Positions 7,935-15,411 of a stretch of DNA of 32,552 nt are shown here, one piece after another. The notes beneath the pieces were generated by a model that did no database searches, was not told the DNA's origin, and worked only from the letters and a program-made list of their open reading frames with translations. This DNA comes from Candidatus Margulisiibacteriota bacterium. Its GTDB lineage: Bacteria > Margulisbacteria > Riflemargulisbacteria > GWF2-35-9 > DYQY01. The first letter of the stretch is position 1. Each line of letters begins with the position of its first letter. The DNA lies in the NCBI GenBank assembly GCA_028706105.1, contig JAQWCF010000009.1, forward strand, positions 1 to 32,552. The letters run 5' to 3'. Both the position numbers and the translations under genes were made by a program.

Positions 7935-9080
7935 ATGAAAGAGTTATCTGCCAGACTTAAGCAAGTAAAGCCTTCAGGCATCCGAAAGTTTTTTGATTTA
8001 GTTCTTAACAGTAAGGACGTCATTTCTCTTGGTGTTGGCGAGCCTGACTTCCCAACTCCTTGGCACATAACAGAGCAAGGCATTTATCATTTAGAAAAAG
8101 GCCATACCTCGTATACTTCCAATATGGGATTATTGGAGTTAAGGAAAGAAATCAGTAATGATTTACAGACACGCTTTTCTGCTGAATATGATCCCAAAGA
8201 TGAAATAATGATCACCGTTGGTGTGTCAGCTGGGCTTGATTTGACATTTAGAACACTGCTTGACCCTGGAGATGAAATAATAATTCCAGTGCCAAGTTAT
8301 GTTTGTTATGAGCCATTGGCCTATCTAGCTGGTGGGGTTCCTGTTATTGTAGACACTAGGTCCACTGATTTAATTCTCACAAAAGAGGCAATTGAAAAGC
8401 ATATTACGCCGAAGACAAAGGCTGTTCTTATTTCTTACCCTAGTAATCCTACAGGTAAAATGATTAACAAAGAACAACTTATGAGCATCATTGAGACATG
8501 CAAGAAACATGACCTTTGGCTTATTTCTGATGAGGTTTATGGCGATTTGGTTTATGAGATGGAACCACTTTCTGCTTCTACTTACATTAAAGACAGGTTA
8601 ATCCTTCTCAATGGTTTCTCCAAAGGATACGCGATGACTGGCTGGAGAATTGGCTATGTGGCTTGTCCTAGAGAAGTTCTTAACGAAATGGTTAAAATAC
8701 AGCAGTATAACGTTTTATGTGCTCCAATAATGTCGCAATATGCAGCTATTGAAGCATTAAGGAATGGACGTGCGGAGTTAAAAAGAATGAAAAATTCGTA
8801 TGAGTTAAGACGTAATTATTTTTATGAATCATTAGTTGAAATAGGATTTGATGTGCAAAAACCAGAAGGAGCGTTTTATATGTTTCCCAATGTGAAAAAG
8901 TTTGGTCTTAGCGCTGAAGATTTTTCAATGAAACTTTTACAAGAAGGTAGAGTAGCAGTAGTTCCTGGCAATGCCTTTGGAACTATGATTGATGATCATG
9001 TGCGTTGTTGTTACGCCTGCAGCTTGGATGAGCTCAAAGAGGCCATTGTCAGAATCAATAAATTTATTAGTACTTTATAG
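7935..9080 (+). CDS. alaT: Class I/II PLP aminotransferase, AlaT-like
   Basis: 381 residues, fold type I aminotransferase. SLGVGEPDFPTPWH at the N-terminus binds the substrate carboxylate region. Asn171 (SNPTGK), Asp199 (ISDEVYGD) and the Schiff-base lysine Lys230 (GFSKGYAMTGWRIGY) form the PLP site, and the C-terminal arginine lies in DHVRCCYACS. The sequence and the adjacent Lrp-family gene resemble B. subtilis yugG-yugH (alaR-alaT), so pyruvate/alanine transamination with glutamate is the best guess. Related subgroups act on aspartate or aromatic amino acids. It starts 9 bases after the regulator with a GGAG site six bases before the ATG. Confidence 0.9.
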   Translation: MKELSARLKQVKPSGIRKFFDLVLNSKDVISLGVGEPDFPTPWHITEQGIYHLEKGHTSYTSNMGLLELRKEISNDLQTRFSAEYDPKDEIMITVGVSAGLDLTFRTLLDPGDEIIIPVPSYVCYEPLAYLAGGVPVIVDTRSTDLILTKEAIEKHITPKTKAVLISYPSNPTGKMINKEQLMSIIETCKKHDLWLISDEVYGDLVYEMEPLSASTYIKDRLILLNGFSKGYAMTGWRIGYVACPREVLNEMVKIQQYNVLCAPIMSQYAAIEALRNGRAELKRMKNSYELRRNYFYESLVEIGFDVQKPEGAFYMFPNVKKFGLSAEDFSMKLLQEGRVAVVPGNAFGTMIDDHVRCCYACSLDELKEAIVRINKFISTL

Positions 9081-9130
9081 ATATTTAAATTAAATCGTTT
9101 AAAAATTCCTTTATTGGGCATAACTTAGTT

Positions 9131-9745
9131 ATGGAACTAAAAATAATTTCTATTAATGACGAGGCCTTGGACGTGCAGATTTGTAGGTTATTATATAATT
9201 TAATTGCGCGAACCAGTAATCTTGAAAATAAGTATTTGTATATTAGGGGAGTTGCTCCTTCTGAGGCATTATTTGCTGTAAATAAACAAAATGGACAAGT
9301 TGATAAGTCTAAAGCAGTAACGAATAGAGGAGATGATGAAACGAGACTTTCTTTTGGCTTGAATGAGATAGGGCAAAAGGGGGTTTCCATGCAAGTACTA
9401 GAGGATGTGATTTTAGAAATAGCATATTATGCCAATATGGGTGCACATGTGGAAGCTACAGGCAGCAAAGATGTTTCTTCTGAATTTCAAGGGTATTTTT
9501 TAGTTTTTGCAACAGATGAACCACTTGATAGGCATGGCATAAACCCAGCTATGTATGGTAAAAATTGGAGGACTACGGCTGAGCTTCCAGAGGGGATTGA
9601 GGATTCATTAGCTTTTATTATTAAGGCTCCGATTAGTGCGGGTCTTTCTTCTTTTCAAGCTTTTGATATCAATCAGAGGGTTAGTATTACCGGCAATGTC
9701 GACCAAGATAGTCTTGCGTTTGTTGGTATAAGTTTGAATAAATAA
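9131..9745 (+). CDS. Protein of unknown function, 204 residues
   Basis: Not recognised. The frame is convincing: ATG start, codon use like its neighbours, and a sensible mix of hydrophobic and charged residues. The protein is soluble and acidic, with no signal peptide or membrane helix. It looks alpha/beta: an N-terminal helix region (LDVQICRLLYNLIARTS), a central stretch VLEDVILEIAYYANMGAHVEATGS, then strand-like FQGYFLVFATDE and a C-terminal part with IEDSLAFIIKAPISAG and SLAFVGISLNK. It begins 50 bases after alaT without a clear Shine-Dalgarno site; a weak CATAAC at 9119-9124 ends six bases before the ATG, like the other leaderless candidates here. It could be the last gene of the thrC operon or a single unit. 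Confidence 0.8.
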   Translation: MELKIISINDEALDVQICRLLYNLIARTSNLENKYLYIRGVAPSEALFAVNKQNGQVDKSKAVTNRGDDETRLSFGLNEIGQKGVSMQVLEDVILEIAYYANMGAHVEATGSKDVSSEFQGYFLVFATDEPLDRHGINPAMYGKNWRTTAELPEGIEDSLAFIIKAPISAGLSSFQAFDINQRVSITGNVDQDSLAFVGISLNK

Positions 9746-9791
9746 AACTTGAATGAACCTGTGGAGCAAATTCCAAAATACAATTGTTTAG

Positions 9792-9805
9792 CAAATAGCT
9801 ATTTG
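9792..9805. promoter_or_regulatory. Perfect 14-base palindrome upstream of apgM, possible operator
   Basis: CAAATAGCTATTTG is its own reverse complement and lies 43 bases before the proposed apgM -35 box. It could bind a dimeric regulator. It has no T-tract and little GC, so a terminator is unlikely. Palindromes of this size can arise by chance in AT-rich DNA. Confidence 0.4.
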
Positions 9806-9847
9806 GGGCGGGCAAATAAAACAATGCTTGGGCAAGTGAAGTCGAAG

Positions 9848-9876
9848 TAAACAAATCAACAAATAAACGTTATAAT
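9848..9876 (+). promoter_or_regulatory. apgM operon promoter, predicted leaderless start
   Basis: TAAACA at 9848-9853, a 17-base spacer, and a perfect TATAAT at 9871-9876. The ATG follows after 7 bases, so the mRNA would have no or almost no leader. It heads the seven-gene run up to 16920. Confidence 0.62.
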
Positions 9877-9883
9877 AAAACAC

Positions 9884-11035
9884 ATGAAGTATATAGTTAT
9901 TATAGGTGATGGGATGTCTGGATGGCCTTCTGACAGTAAAGACGGTAAAACTGCGTTAGAACTAGCAAATATTCCTAATTTAGATTTATTGGCTAGCAAA
10001 GGTGAAATAGGTTTAGTGAAAAATACGCCTGATAATTTACCTCCAGGCAGTGATGTTTGTAATTTGTCTGTGTTTGGATATAATCCAGCCAAGTATTATA
10101 CAGGACGTGCTCCTATTGAAGCAGTTGCCCAAGGCATTGAACTTGGTGATGAAGATACTGTTTTTCGCGCTAATTTAGTTACTATAGAGAATGGCAAAAT
10201 GAAGGATTTTACGGCTGGCCATATTTCCAATAAAGATGGTAAGGACGCGATTTGTGCGTTGAATAAAATGATAGAACATATCAATAATATGAAGTTTTTT
10301 TCTGGCGTAAGTTATCGAAATTTATTGAAGGTTGAAGGTGAAGTTTTTAATATTGAGACTACACCTCCGCACGATATTAGTGGTCAAGGTATTTCTGATT
10401 ATTTGCCAAAAGGGATGAGTTCTTCGTTAATTAAAGAAATAATGGAAAAAAGTTTGAAAATAATGCCAACAAATATTCAGGCAAATATGGTTTGGTTGTG
10501 GGGTCAAGGCACAAAGTTGTCTATTCCAAATTTTGAATCAGTATATGGATTAAAAGGTGGCGTTATCACGGCTGTAGATTTAATTAAAGGTCTTGGTTTT
10601 GCTGCTGGGATGGATTATGTTTCGGTTCCAGGTATTACAGGTTTTGTTGATACTAATTATGAAGGTAAAGCAAGGTATGCAATTGAGGCTTTAAAAAATT
10701 ACGATATTGTTTTTATTCATGTCGAAGCACCTGATGAGGCTGGGCATCTTGGAGATTTGAACTTAAAAATAAAAGCTATTGAGGATTTTGATAACAGGGT
10801 AATTGGTACAATTCTGTCAGAAATAGGAGACATAAATTATAAAATACTAATCTTGCCAGACCATTCGACACCAATTGAAATTAAGACACACTCAGCAGAT
10901 TTAGTCCCATATATTATTTATGACAGCAGTATTAATCAAAAGAATAAGGATGCGGTGTATACAGAAAAGTATGCTCAGGATAATTCTAAGGAAGCAATCA
11001 TTGGCCATGAGTTAATGGGCCGATTTATTAAATGA
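9884..11035 (+). CDS. apgM: 2,3-bisphosphoglycerate-independent phosphoglycerate mutase, archaeal (ApgM) type
   Basis: Interconverts 3- and 2-phosphoglycerate in glycolysis/gluconeogenesis without a bisphosphoglycerate cofactor. 383 residues of the alkaline-phosphatase superfamily. Metal and nucleophile motifs are IGDGMSGWP (Asp9), PPGSDVCNLS with the phosphorylated Ser56, and KYYTGRAPIEA; then HVEAPDEAGHLGD and LPDHSTPIE in the C-terminal metal site. These are hallmarks of the ApgM group rather than of E. coli-type GpmI. The gene heads an operon and its stop overlaps the rseP start as ATGA. Confidence 0.94.
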   Translation: MKYIVIIGDGMSGWPSDSKDGKTALELANIPNLDLLASKGEIGLVKNTPDNLPPGSDVCNLSVFGYNPAKYYTGRAPIEAVAQGIELGDEDTVFRANLVTIENGKMKDFTAGHISNKDGKDAICALNKMIEHINNMKFFSGVSYRNLLKVEGEVFNIETTPPHDISGQGISDYLPKGMSSSLIKEIMEKSLKIMPTNIQANMVWLWGQGTKLSIPNFESVYGLKGGVITAVDLIKGLGFAAGMDYVSVPGITGFVDTNYEGKARYAIEALKNYDIVFIHVEAPDEAGHLGDLNLKIKAIEDFDNRVIGTILSEIGDINYKILILPDHSTPIEIKTHSADLVPYIIYDSSINQKNKDAVYTEKYAQDNSKEAIIGHELMGRFIK

Positions 11036-12039
11036 GTTTTGTTGTTGCATTATTAAGCCTATCTATAATCGTTTTAGTTCATGAGCTAGGTCATTTTGTG
11101 ACAGCAAAATCAGCCGGGATTAGTGTTTCTGAGTTTTCTATAGGGATGGGTAAATGTTTTTTTAAAAAAGAAATTAATGGTACCGTGTTTTCTTTACGAA
11201 TCTTCCCTTTAGGTGGATATGTAAGAATTCCAGCTTTAGAAGACAAAGACAGTAATGTGAAAATTAGTTTTTGGAATAGGTTGAAAATTCTTTTGGCAGG
11301 GTCAATTAATAACTTGCTTTTTGCTTGGTTAGTGTTTTTTTTAATATTTTTTGTTACAGGTATCCCTAATAAAGTAACGAATGTAATTGAAACCATCTCG
11401 CAGAATGGCCCCGCACGAATGGCAGGACTAATGCAAGGAGACGCTGTTTTATCTATTGATGGCAAAAAGGTTTCCTCAGGGAAAGAAGTCATTAATGCGT
11501 TGAGCCGGTACGAGGGGAAAGAAAAAATTATCTTGGTTCAAAGGGGTATGGATGAGCATTCATATAAAGTAACTCCTGTTGAAAAAGCTGGAAGAAGCAT
11601 CATTGGCATTGTTTTGGCGACAGAAAATAAGGAAAGATTTTCTGTCATAAATTCACTAAAACATTCGTTAGACCAGTGTATTAATATTGTGGTTGTTACC
11701 TATAAAGGATTGTGGATGTTGGTTAGTAGAAAAATTGGCGTTGATCAAGTTTATGGACCAGTTGGCATAATTCAGTTAACAAGTCAGGCTACTAGCCAAG
11801 GATTTGCTTATTTTTTTAGTTTTCTAGCGATGTTAAGTATTAATTTGGCAGTTATTAATCTATTTCCTTTCCCAGCATTAGATGGGGGCAGGATTGTCGT
11901 CTTGTTTTTGGAGTTTATTTTTGGGGAAAAGATAACGAAGAAACTTGAATATAAATTTCATTTTTTAGGGTTTATTATATTAATTTTCTTTGTTATATAT
12001 ATTTCTTATTTTGATATTCATAAATTGCTGTTAAAATAG
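11032..12039 (+). CDS. rseP: RseP-family site-2 intramembrane metalloprotease
   Basis: Zinc protease that cuts transmembrane substrates within the membrane. In other bacteria it releases anti-sigma factors and clears signal-peptide remnants. 335 residues: a first membrane helix carries the HExxH motif HELGH (His17, Glu18, His21); the cytoplasm-facing GGYVRIP follows; a second helix lies near 90-110; one PDZ domain spans about 115-190 (PARMAGLMQGDAVLSIDG); GPVGIIQLT follows; and the third metal ligand is in the NLFPFPALDGGR motif before the last helices. A single PDZ matches Firmicutes RasP and many other families; E. coli RseP has two. It overlaps apgM by four bases (ATGA), indicating coupled translation, and precedes transketolase by 9 bases. 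Confidence 0.94.
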   Translation: MSFVVALLSLSIIVLVHELGHFVTAKSAGISVSEFSIGMGKCFFKKEINGTVFSLRIFPLGGYVRIPALEDKDSNVKISFWNRLKILLAGSINNLLFAWLVFFLIFFVTGIPNKVTNVIETISQNGPARMAGLMQGDAVLSIDGKKVSSGKEVINALSRYEGKEKIILVQRGMDEHSYKVTPVEKAGRSIIGIVLATENKERFSVINSLKHSLDQCINIVVVTYKGLWMLVSRKIGVDQVYGPVGIIQLTSQATSQGFAYFFSFLAMLSINLAVINLFPFPALDGGRIVVLFLEFIFGEKITKKLEYKFHFLGFIILIFFVIYISYFDIHKLLLK

Positions 12040-12048
12040 CTAAAAGAA

Positions 12049-12900
12049 ATGTTAACAGCAAACCAATTAACTTATCTTCATAATATCTCCGCCAAAATAC
12101 GAAAGCATATAATCGAGATGACACATTATGCTAAATCGGGTCACCCTGGTGGCTCAATGTCTATGACTGATATTGTTACTTTTTTATATTTTAATTGGTT
12201 AAATATTGACCCAGAACAGCCTAAAAAAGCAGACAGAGATATTTTTGTTTTATGTAAGGGTCATGCTGCACCTGCTTTGTATTCAGCAATGGCAATAAAA
12301 GGATTCTTTCCAGAAGAAGAGCTTAAAACACTTAGATGTATTGGTTCGAGATTGCAGGGTCATCCAGATATGAATAAATTACCGGGGATAGAGATGTCTA
12401 CTGGTTCATTAGGACAAGGGTTGTCAGTTTCAGTTGGGATGAGTTTGGCGCTGAAGTTAGATAACAAAAAGAATCGCGTCTATGCAGTTATGGGAGATGG
12501 CGAGTTACAAGAAGGACAAGTGTGGGAAGCAATGATGTCAGCCGCGCATTATAAATGTGATAATCTGTGTGTTTTTGTAGATAATAATAAGCAACAGATA
12601 GATGGTAATATTACTAATGTAATGGGAATAGAGCCATTAACTGATAAACTTAAAGCCTTTGGCTGGGAAGTTATTAATATTGATGGTCATGATTTTGAGC
12701 AAATTGAGAGTGCTTTAGTAACGGCAGACAAAGTAGTTGGGAAGCCGACTGTTATAATAGCGGCGACAGTTAAGGGCAAGGGCGTGTCTTTTATGGAGAG
12801 CCAGCTTTGCTTTCATGGTGCTCCTTGTAACGATGAACAGAAAGCAATAGCTTGTAGTGAGTTAGATAAAAAAATGGGAGTTTGTGGATGTCAGGAGTAG
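12049..12900 (+). CDS. tkt: Transketolase, N-terminal (thiamine diphosphate-binding) subunit
   Basis: First half of a split transketolase, 283 residues, moving two-carbon ketol units in the non-oxidative pentose phosphate pathway. ThDP pyrophosphate-domain motifs are all present: GHPGGSMSMTD near the start, CKGHAAPALYSAM, STGSLGQGLSVSVGM, and the GDG...N cofactor motif (GDGELQEGQVWEAMM to DNNKQ). The C-terminal FHGAPCNDEQ is typical of split N-subunits. The partner subunit begins 6 bases downstream, and its ribosome site lies inside the last codons of this gene. Separate N and C subunits are common in Clostridia, archaea and many candidate phyla. An N-half of DXS is less likely because the motif spacing and partner fit transketolase. 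Confidence 0.93.
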   Translation: MLTANQLTYLHNISAKIRKHIIEMTHYAKSGHPGGSMSMTDIVTFLYFNWLNIDPEQPKKADRDIFVLCKGHAAPALYSAMAIKGFFPEEELKTLRCIGSRLQGHPDMNKLPGIEMSTGSLGQGLSVSVGMSLALKLDNKKNRVYAVMGDGELQEGQVWEAMMSAAHYKCDNLCVFVDNNKQQIDGNITNVMGIEPLTDKLKAFGWEVINIDGHDFEQIESALVTADKVVGKPTVIIAATVKGKGVSFMESQLCFHGAPCNDEQKAIACSELDKKMGVCGCQE

Positions 12901-12905
12901 CAGCA

Positions 12906-13832
12906 ATGAGAGATTATTATGCAAAAGTATTAATCGCTTTAGGTAAGAAAAACAAAGATATTGTTGTTTTAGATGCAGACTTATCTTGCTCAACCAGAAC
13001 AGAGAAGTTTGCCAAAGAGTTTCCGGATAGATTTTTTAATGCCGGAATAGCTGAACAAGATTGTATTGGAATGTCTGCAGGCTTTGCTTGTATGGGTAAA
13101 ACAGTTTTTGCAAGTTCCTTTGCAATGTTTATTACTGGGAGAACATGGGAGCAGATTAGAAATTCAGTTTGTTATCCTAATCTTAATGTAAAAGTATGTG
13201 CCACTCACGCAGGAATAACTGTGGGAGAAGATGGAGCTTCGCATCAGGCACTGGAGGATATCGCTTTAATGAGAATACTTCCCAATATGAGAGTTATAGT
13301 TCCGGCTGATGCTCTAGAAGCGGAACAAGCAATCCATTTTGTTGCCAAAGAATCTGGTCCTTTTTATGTAAGAATGAGCCGAGGAGCAACTCCTGTTATT
13401 TTTAACGAAGGGGAATGTGATTTTCAGCTAGGCAAGAATAAAGTTTTGAAAGAAGGTAAAGATGTAACAATAATGGCATCTGGAATAATGGTTAAGATGG
13501 CTTTAGATGCTGCAGATGTTTTGGAGAAAGAACATGAAGTTTCTGCCGCAGTTGTTAATGTTTCTAGTATTAAACCTCTAGATGAAGAAAATATTTATAA
13601 AATGGCTGTTAGCACAGGTGCATTTGTTACAGCTGAAGAACATTCAATCTTTGGTGGTGTTGGTAGTGCTATAGCAGAAGTAACTGCTCGCAAGTGTCCT
13701 GTTCCAATCGAAATGCTTGGTATCGCAGGAGTATTCGGGGAGAGCGGGAAACCAGATGCCCTATTAGAGAAGCATGGGCTGAATGTAAAAGGCATTGTTT
13801 CTAAAGCATTACTTGCTGTCTCACGCAAATAA
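12906..13832 (+). CDS. tkt: Transketolase, C-terminal (Pyr and transketolase-C) subunit
   Basis: Second half of the split transketolase, 308 residues. A pyrimidine-binding domain carries DADLSCSTRTEKFAKEFPDRFFNAGIAEQDCIGMSAGFA, where the Glu of AEQ activates thiamine. THAGITVGEDGASHQALEDIALMR and FYVRMSRG follow, and then the transketolase-C fold (VNVSSIKPLDEENI, TAEEHSIFGGVGSAIAE). The frame is open back to a TTG at 12882, but AGGAG at 12893-12897, eight bases before the ATG at 12906, supports this start. The next gene, ftsE, begins on the base after its stop. It needs the subunit encoded at 12049 for activity. Confidence 0.93.
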   Translation: MRDYYAKVLIALGKKNKDIVVLDADLSCSTRTEKFAKEFPDRFFNAGIAEQDCIGMSAGFACMGKTVFASSFAMFITGRTWEQIRNSVCYPNLNVKVCATHAGITVGEDGASHQALEDIALMRILPNMRVIVPADALEAEQAIHFVAKESGPFYVRMSRGATPVIFNEGECDFQLGKNKVLKEGKDVTIMASGIMVKMALDAADVLEKEHEVSAAVVNVSSIKPLDEENIYKMAVSTGAFVTAEEHSIFGGVGSAIAEVTARKCPVPIEMLGIAGVFGESGKPDALLEKHGLNVKGIVSKALLAVSRK

Positions 13833-14510
13833 GTGATTAGGCTAAGGAACGTTACTAAAAAATATCAAGACTTTGTTGTTCTTAACCATATAAATCTTCA
13901 TATAGCTAAAGATGAGTTTGTTTTTTTAGTTGGGCCTACTGGTGCAGGAAAAACTACTATTTTGAGCCTTTTAACAAGAGAGCAAACTCCTGAATCTGGC
14001 AAAATATACATGGGGATGACTAGTATTAATGAGCTTAATGAGAAGCAAGTTTCTAATTTGAGAAAAAACATAGGATTTGTTTTTCAAGATTTTAAGATAC
14101 TAAATAGAACTATTTATGAAAACTTAGCTTATGTTTTAAAAATTCAAGGTGAACGAAAGAAGATTATCGTAGAGAAGATCGAACGGGTGGCAGAGTTAGT
14201 AGGGTTGGAAAGCAAGCTACACTGTTATCCTTATCAGCTTTCAGGTGGTGAACAGCAAAAGGCGTGTATCGCGCGTGCAATAATTAACAAACCTCCAGTT
14301 TTACTTGCTGATGAGCCAACAGGTAATCTTGATCCTGATGCGTCACTTGAAATAATCCAGTTAATGTCAAAAATCAATTTAGACAATACGACTGTAGTTG
14401 TTGCAACACATGACAAGGCAATAGTCGATCTTATGAGAAAAAGAGTAATTGCTTTACATGGTGGCAATATAATCCGAGATCAGCAAATGGGCAGTTATCA
14501 TGAGTGTTAG
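13833..14510 (+). CDS. ftsE: Cell-division ABC transporter ATP-binding protein FtsE
   Basis: Cytoplasmic ATPase that with FtsX forms a mechanotransmission complex controlling septal peptidoglycan hydrolases. 225 residues: Walker A GPTGAGKTT at 34-42, Q-loop VFQDFKIL, ABC signature LSGGEQQKACIARA at about 136-149, Walker B VLLADEPTGNLDP at about 156-168, and the H-loop histidine in VVATHDKAI. The start is GTG directly after the transketolase stop, so translation is probably coupled. The last 11 bases overlap ftsX. The FtsX-like neighbour distinguishes it from related LolD/MacB-type ATPases. Confidence 0.95.
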   Translation: MIRLRNVTKKYQDFVVLNHINLHIAKDEFVFLVGPTGAGKTTILSLLTREQTPESGKIYMGMTSINELNEKQVSNLRKNIGFVFQDFKILNRTIYENLAYVLKIQGERKKIIVEKIERVAELVGLESKLHCYPYQLSGGEQQKACIARAIINKPPVLLADEPTGNLDPDASLEIIQLMSKINLDNTTVVVATHDKAIVDLMRKRVIALHGGNIIRDQQMGSYHEC

Positions 14511-15402
14511 AGTTTTAATTTTTTTATTTGAAGAGTCAATTAGCTCAATTAAACAGAATGCTGTCATGACTTTCTTATCTTTTCTTACGGTAACACTTTC
14601 ACTATCTGTGTTAGCAATGTTTTTGATAGTGTTTATGAACATTAATTCCATGATAACGGCTATAGGTGATGACCTTAATATTTCTGCTTATTTGACTCGT
14701 GATGTCACAGAAGCGCGGTTGCGCCAAGTTAGTGATCAGATAAAGATGATTAAAGGTGTAAAATCCTTATCTGTAGTGACTAAAGAATCTGCTTGGGAAG
14801 ACCTTAAAGGCAAGCTTCAATACCAAAAAGAAATAATCGAGCTTATCCCTAGTAATCCTTTGCCAGACTTGATAATCATTAAATTAAAGAAGGTTAATAA
14901 CACTGATAGTGTTTTAAAAGAATTGAAGTTTATAAAAGATATTGAAGAAGTAAGACATGGTAAAACTATTGTTAATAAATTTAGAAGCATTGTTAAGTTG
15001 TTTGATTTAATAGGAGGTTTAATCGTTATCTTGCTACTTTTTTCAACATTTACAATCATTTCAAGTACTATCAATATCACGATGATAGCTAAAGAAAAAG
15101 AAATAAAAATAATGAAATTAGTGGGTGCAACCAATGGTTTTGTGGAATCTGTTTTTGTCTTAGAAGCTTTTATTATTGGGCTGCTAGGTTCTTTAATGGC
15201 AGTTGGTCTTATTAATTTGATATTTTTTCTTGTAAATAGTAATTTACAACAGGTCTTTCATTTTGCTTATGTTTTTACAAAGCAAATGAATTTTGTTTCT
15301 TTAAATATTTTTATTATCAGTATAGGATTAGCAATTAGTGTTAGTGCCAGTTTTTTTTCAGTAAAAAGTTTATTAAAGAATATTTTAAAAAAGTATAGCT
15401 AG
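14500..15402 (+). CDS. ftsX: Cell-division membrane protein FtsX
   Basis: Permease-like partner of FtsE, 300 residues, inner membrane. It shows the FtsX layout: a cytoplasmic N-terminal helix (ISSIKQNAVMTFLSFLTV), membrane helix 1 at about 20-45, an extracytoplasmic domain at about 50-155 (LNISAYLTRDVTEARLRQ is the usual start of this domain), then three more membrane helices at about 165-190, 220-245 and 265-290. EKEIKIMKLVGATNGFVESVFVLEA is the conserved FtsX coupling segment. The ATG lies inside the end of ftsE. FtsX activates amidase regulators or CHAP/NlpC hydrolases in other bacteria; no such hydrolase is in this window. Confidence 0.94.
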   Translation: MSVRVLIFLFEESISSIKQNAVMTFLSFLTVTLSLSVLAMFLIVFMNINSMITAIGDDLNISAYLTRDVTEARLRQVSDQIKMIKGVKSLSVVTKESAWEDLKGKLQYQKEIIELIPSNPLPDLIIIKLKKVNNTDSVLKELKFIKDIEEVRHGKTIVNKFRSIVKLFDLIGGLIVILLLFSTFTIISSTINITMIAKEKEIKIMKLVGATNGFVESVFVLEAFIIGLLGSLMAVGLINLIFFLVNSNLQQVFHFAYVFTKQMNFVSLNIFIISIGLAISVSASFFSVKSLLKNILKKYS

Positions 15403-15411
15403 GAGGTAAAA

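Noticed and set aside
12882-12905. Transketolase C subunit starting at TTG 12882
   Set aside because: AGGAG at 12893-12897 is correctly placed for the ATG at 12906; the TTG has no site.
14234-14467. Small minus-strand gene inside ftsE
   Set aside because: A shadow of the ABC ATPase codons, with no start signal and no recognisable protein.
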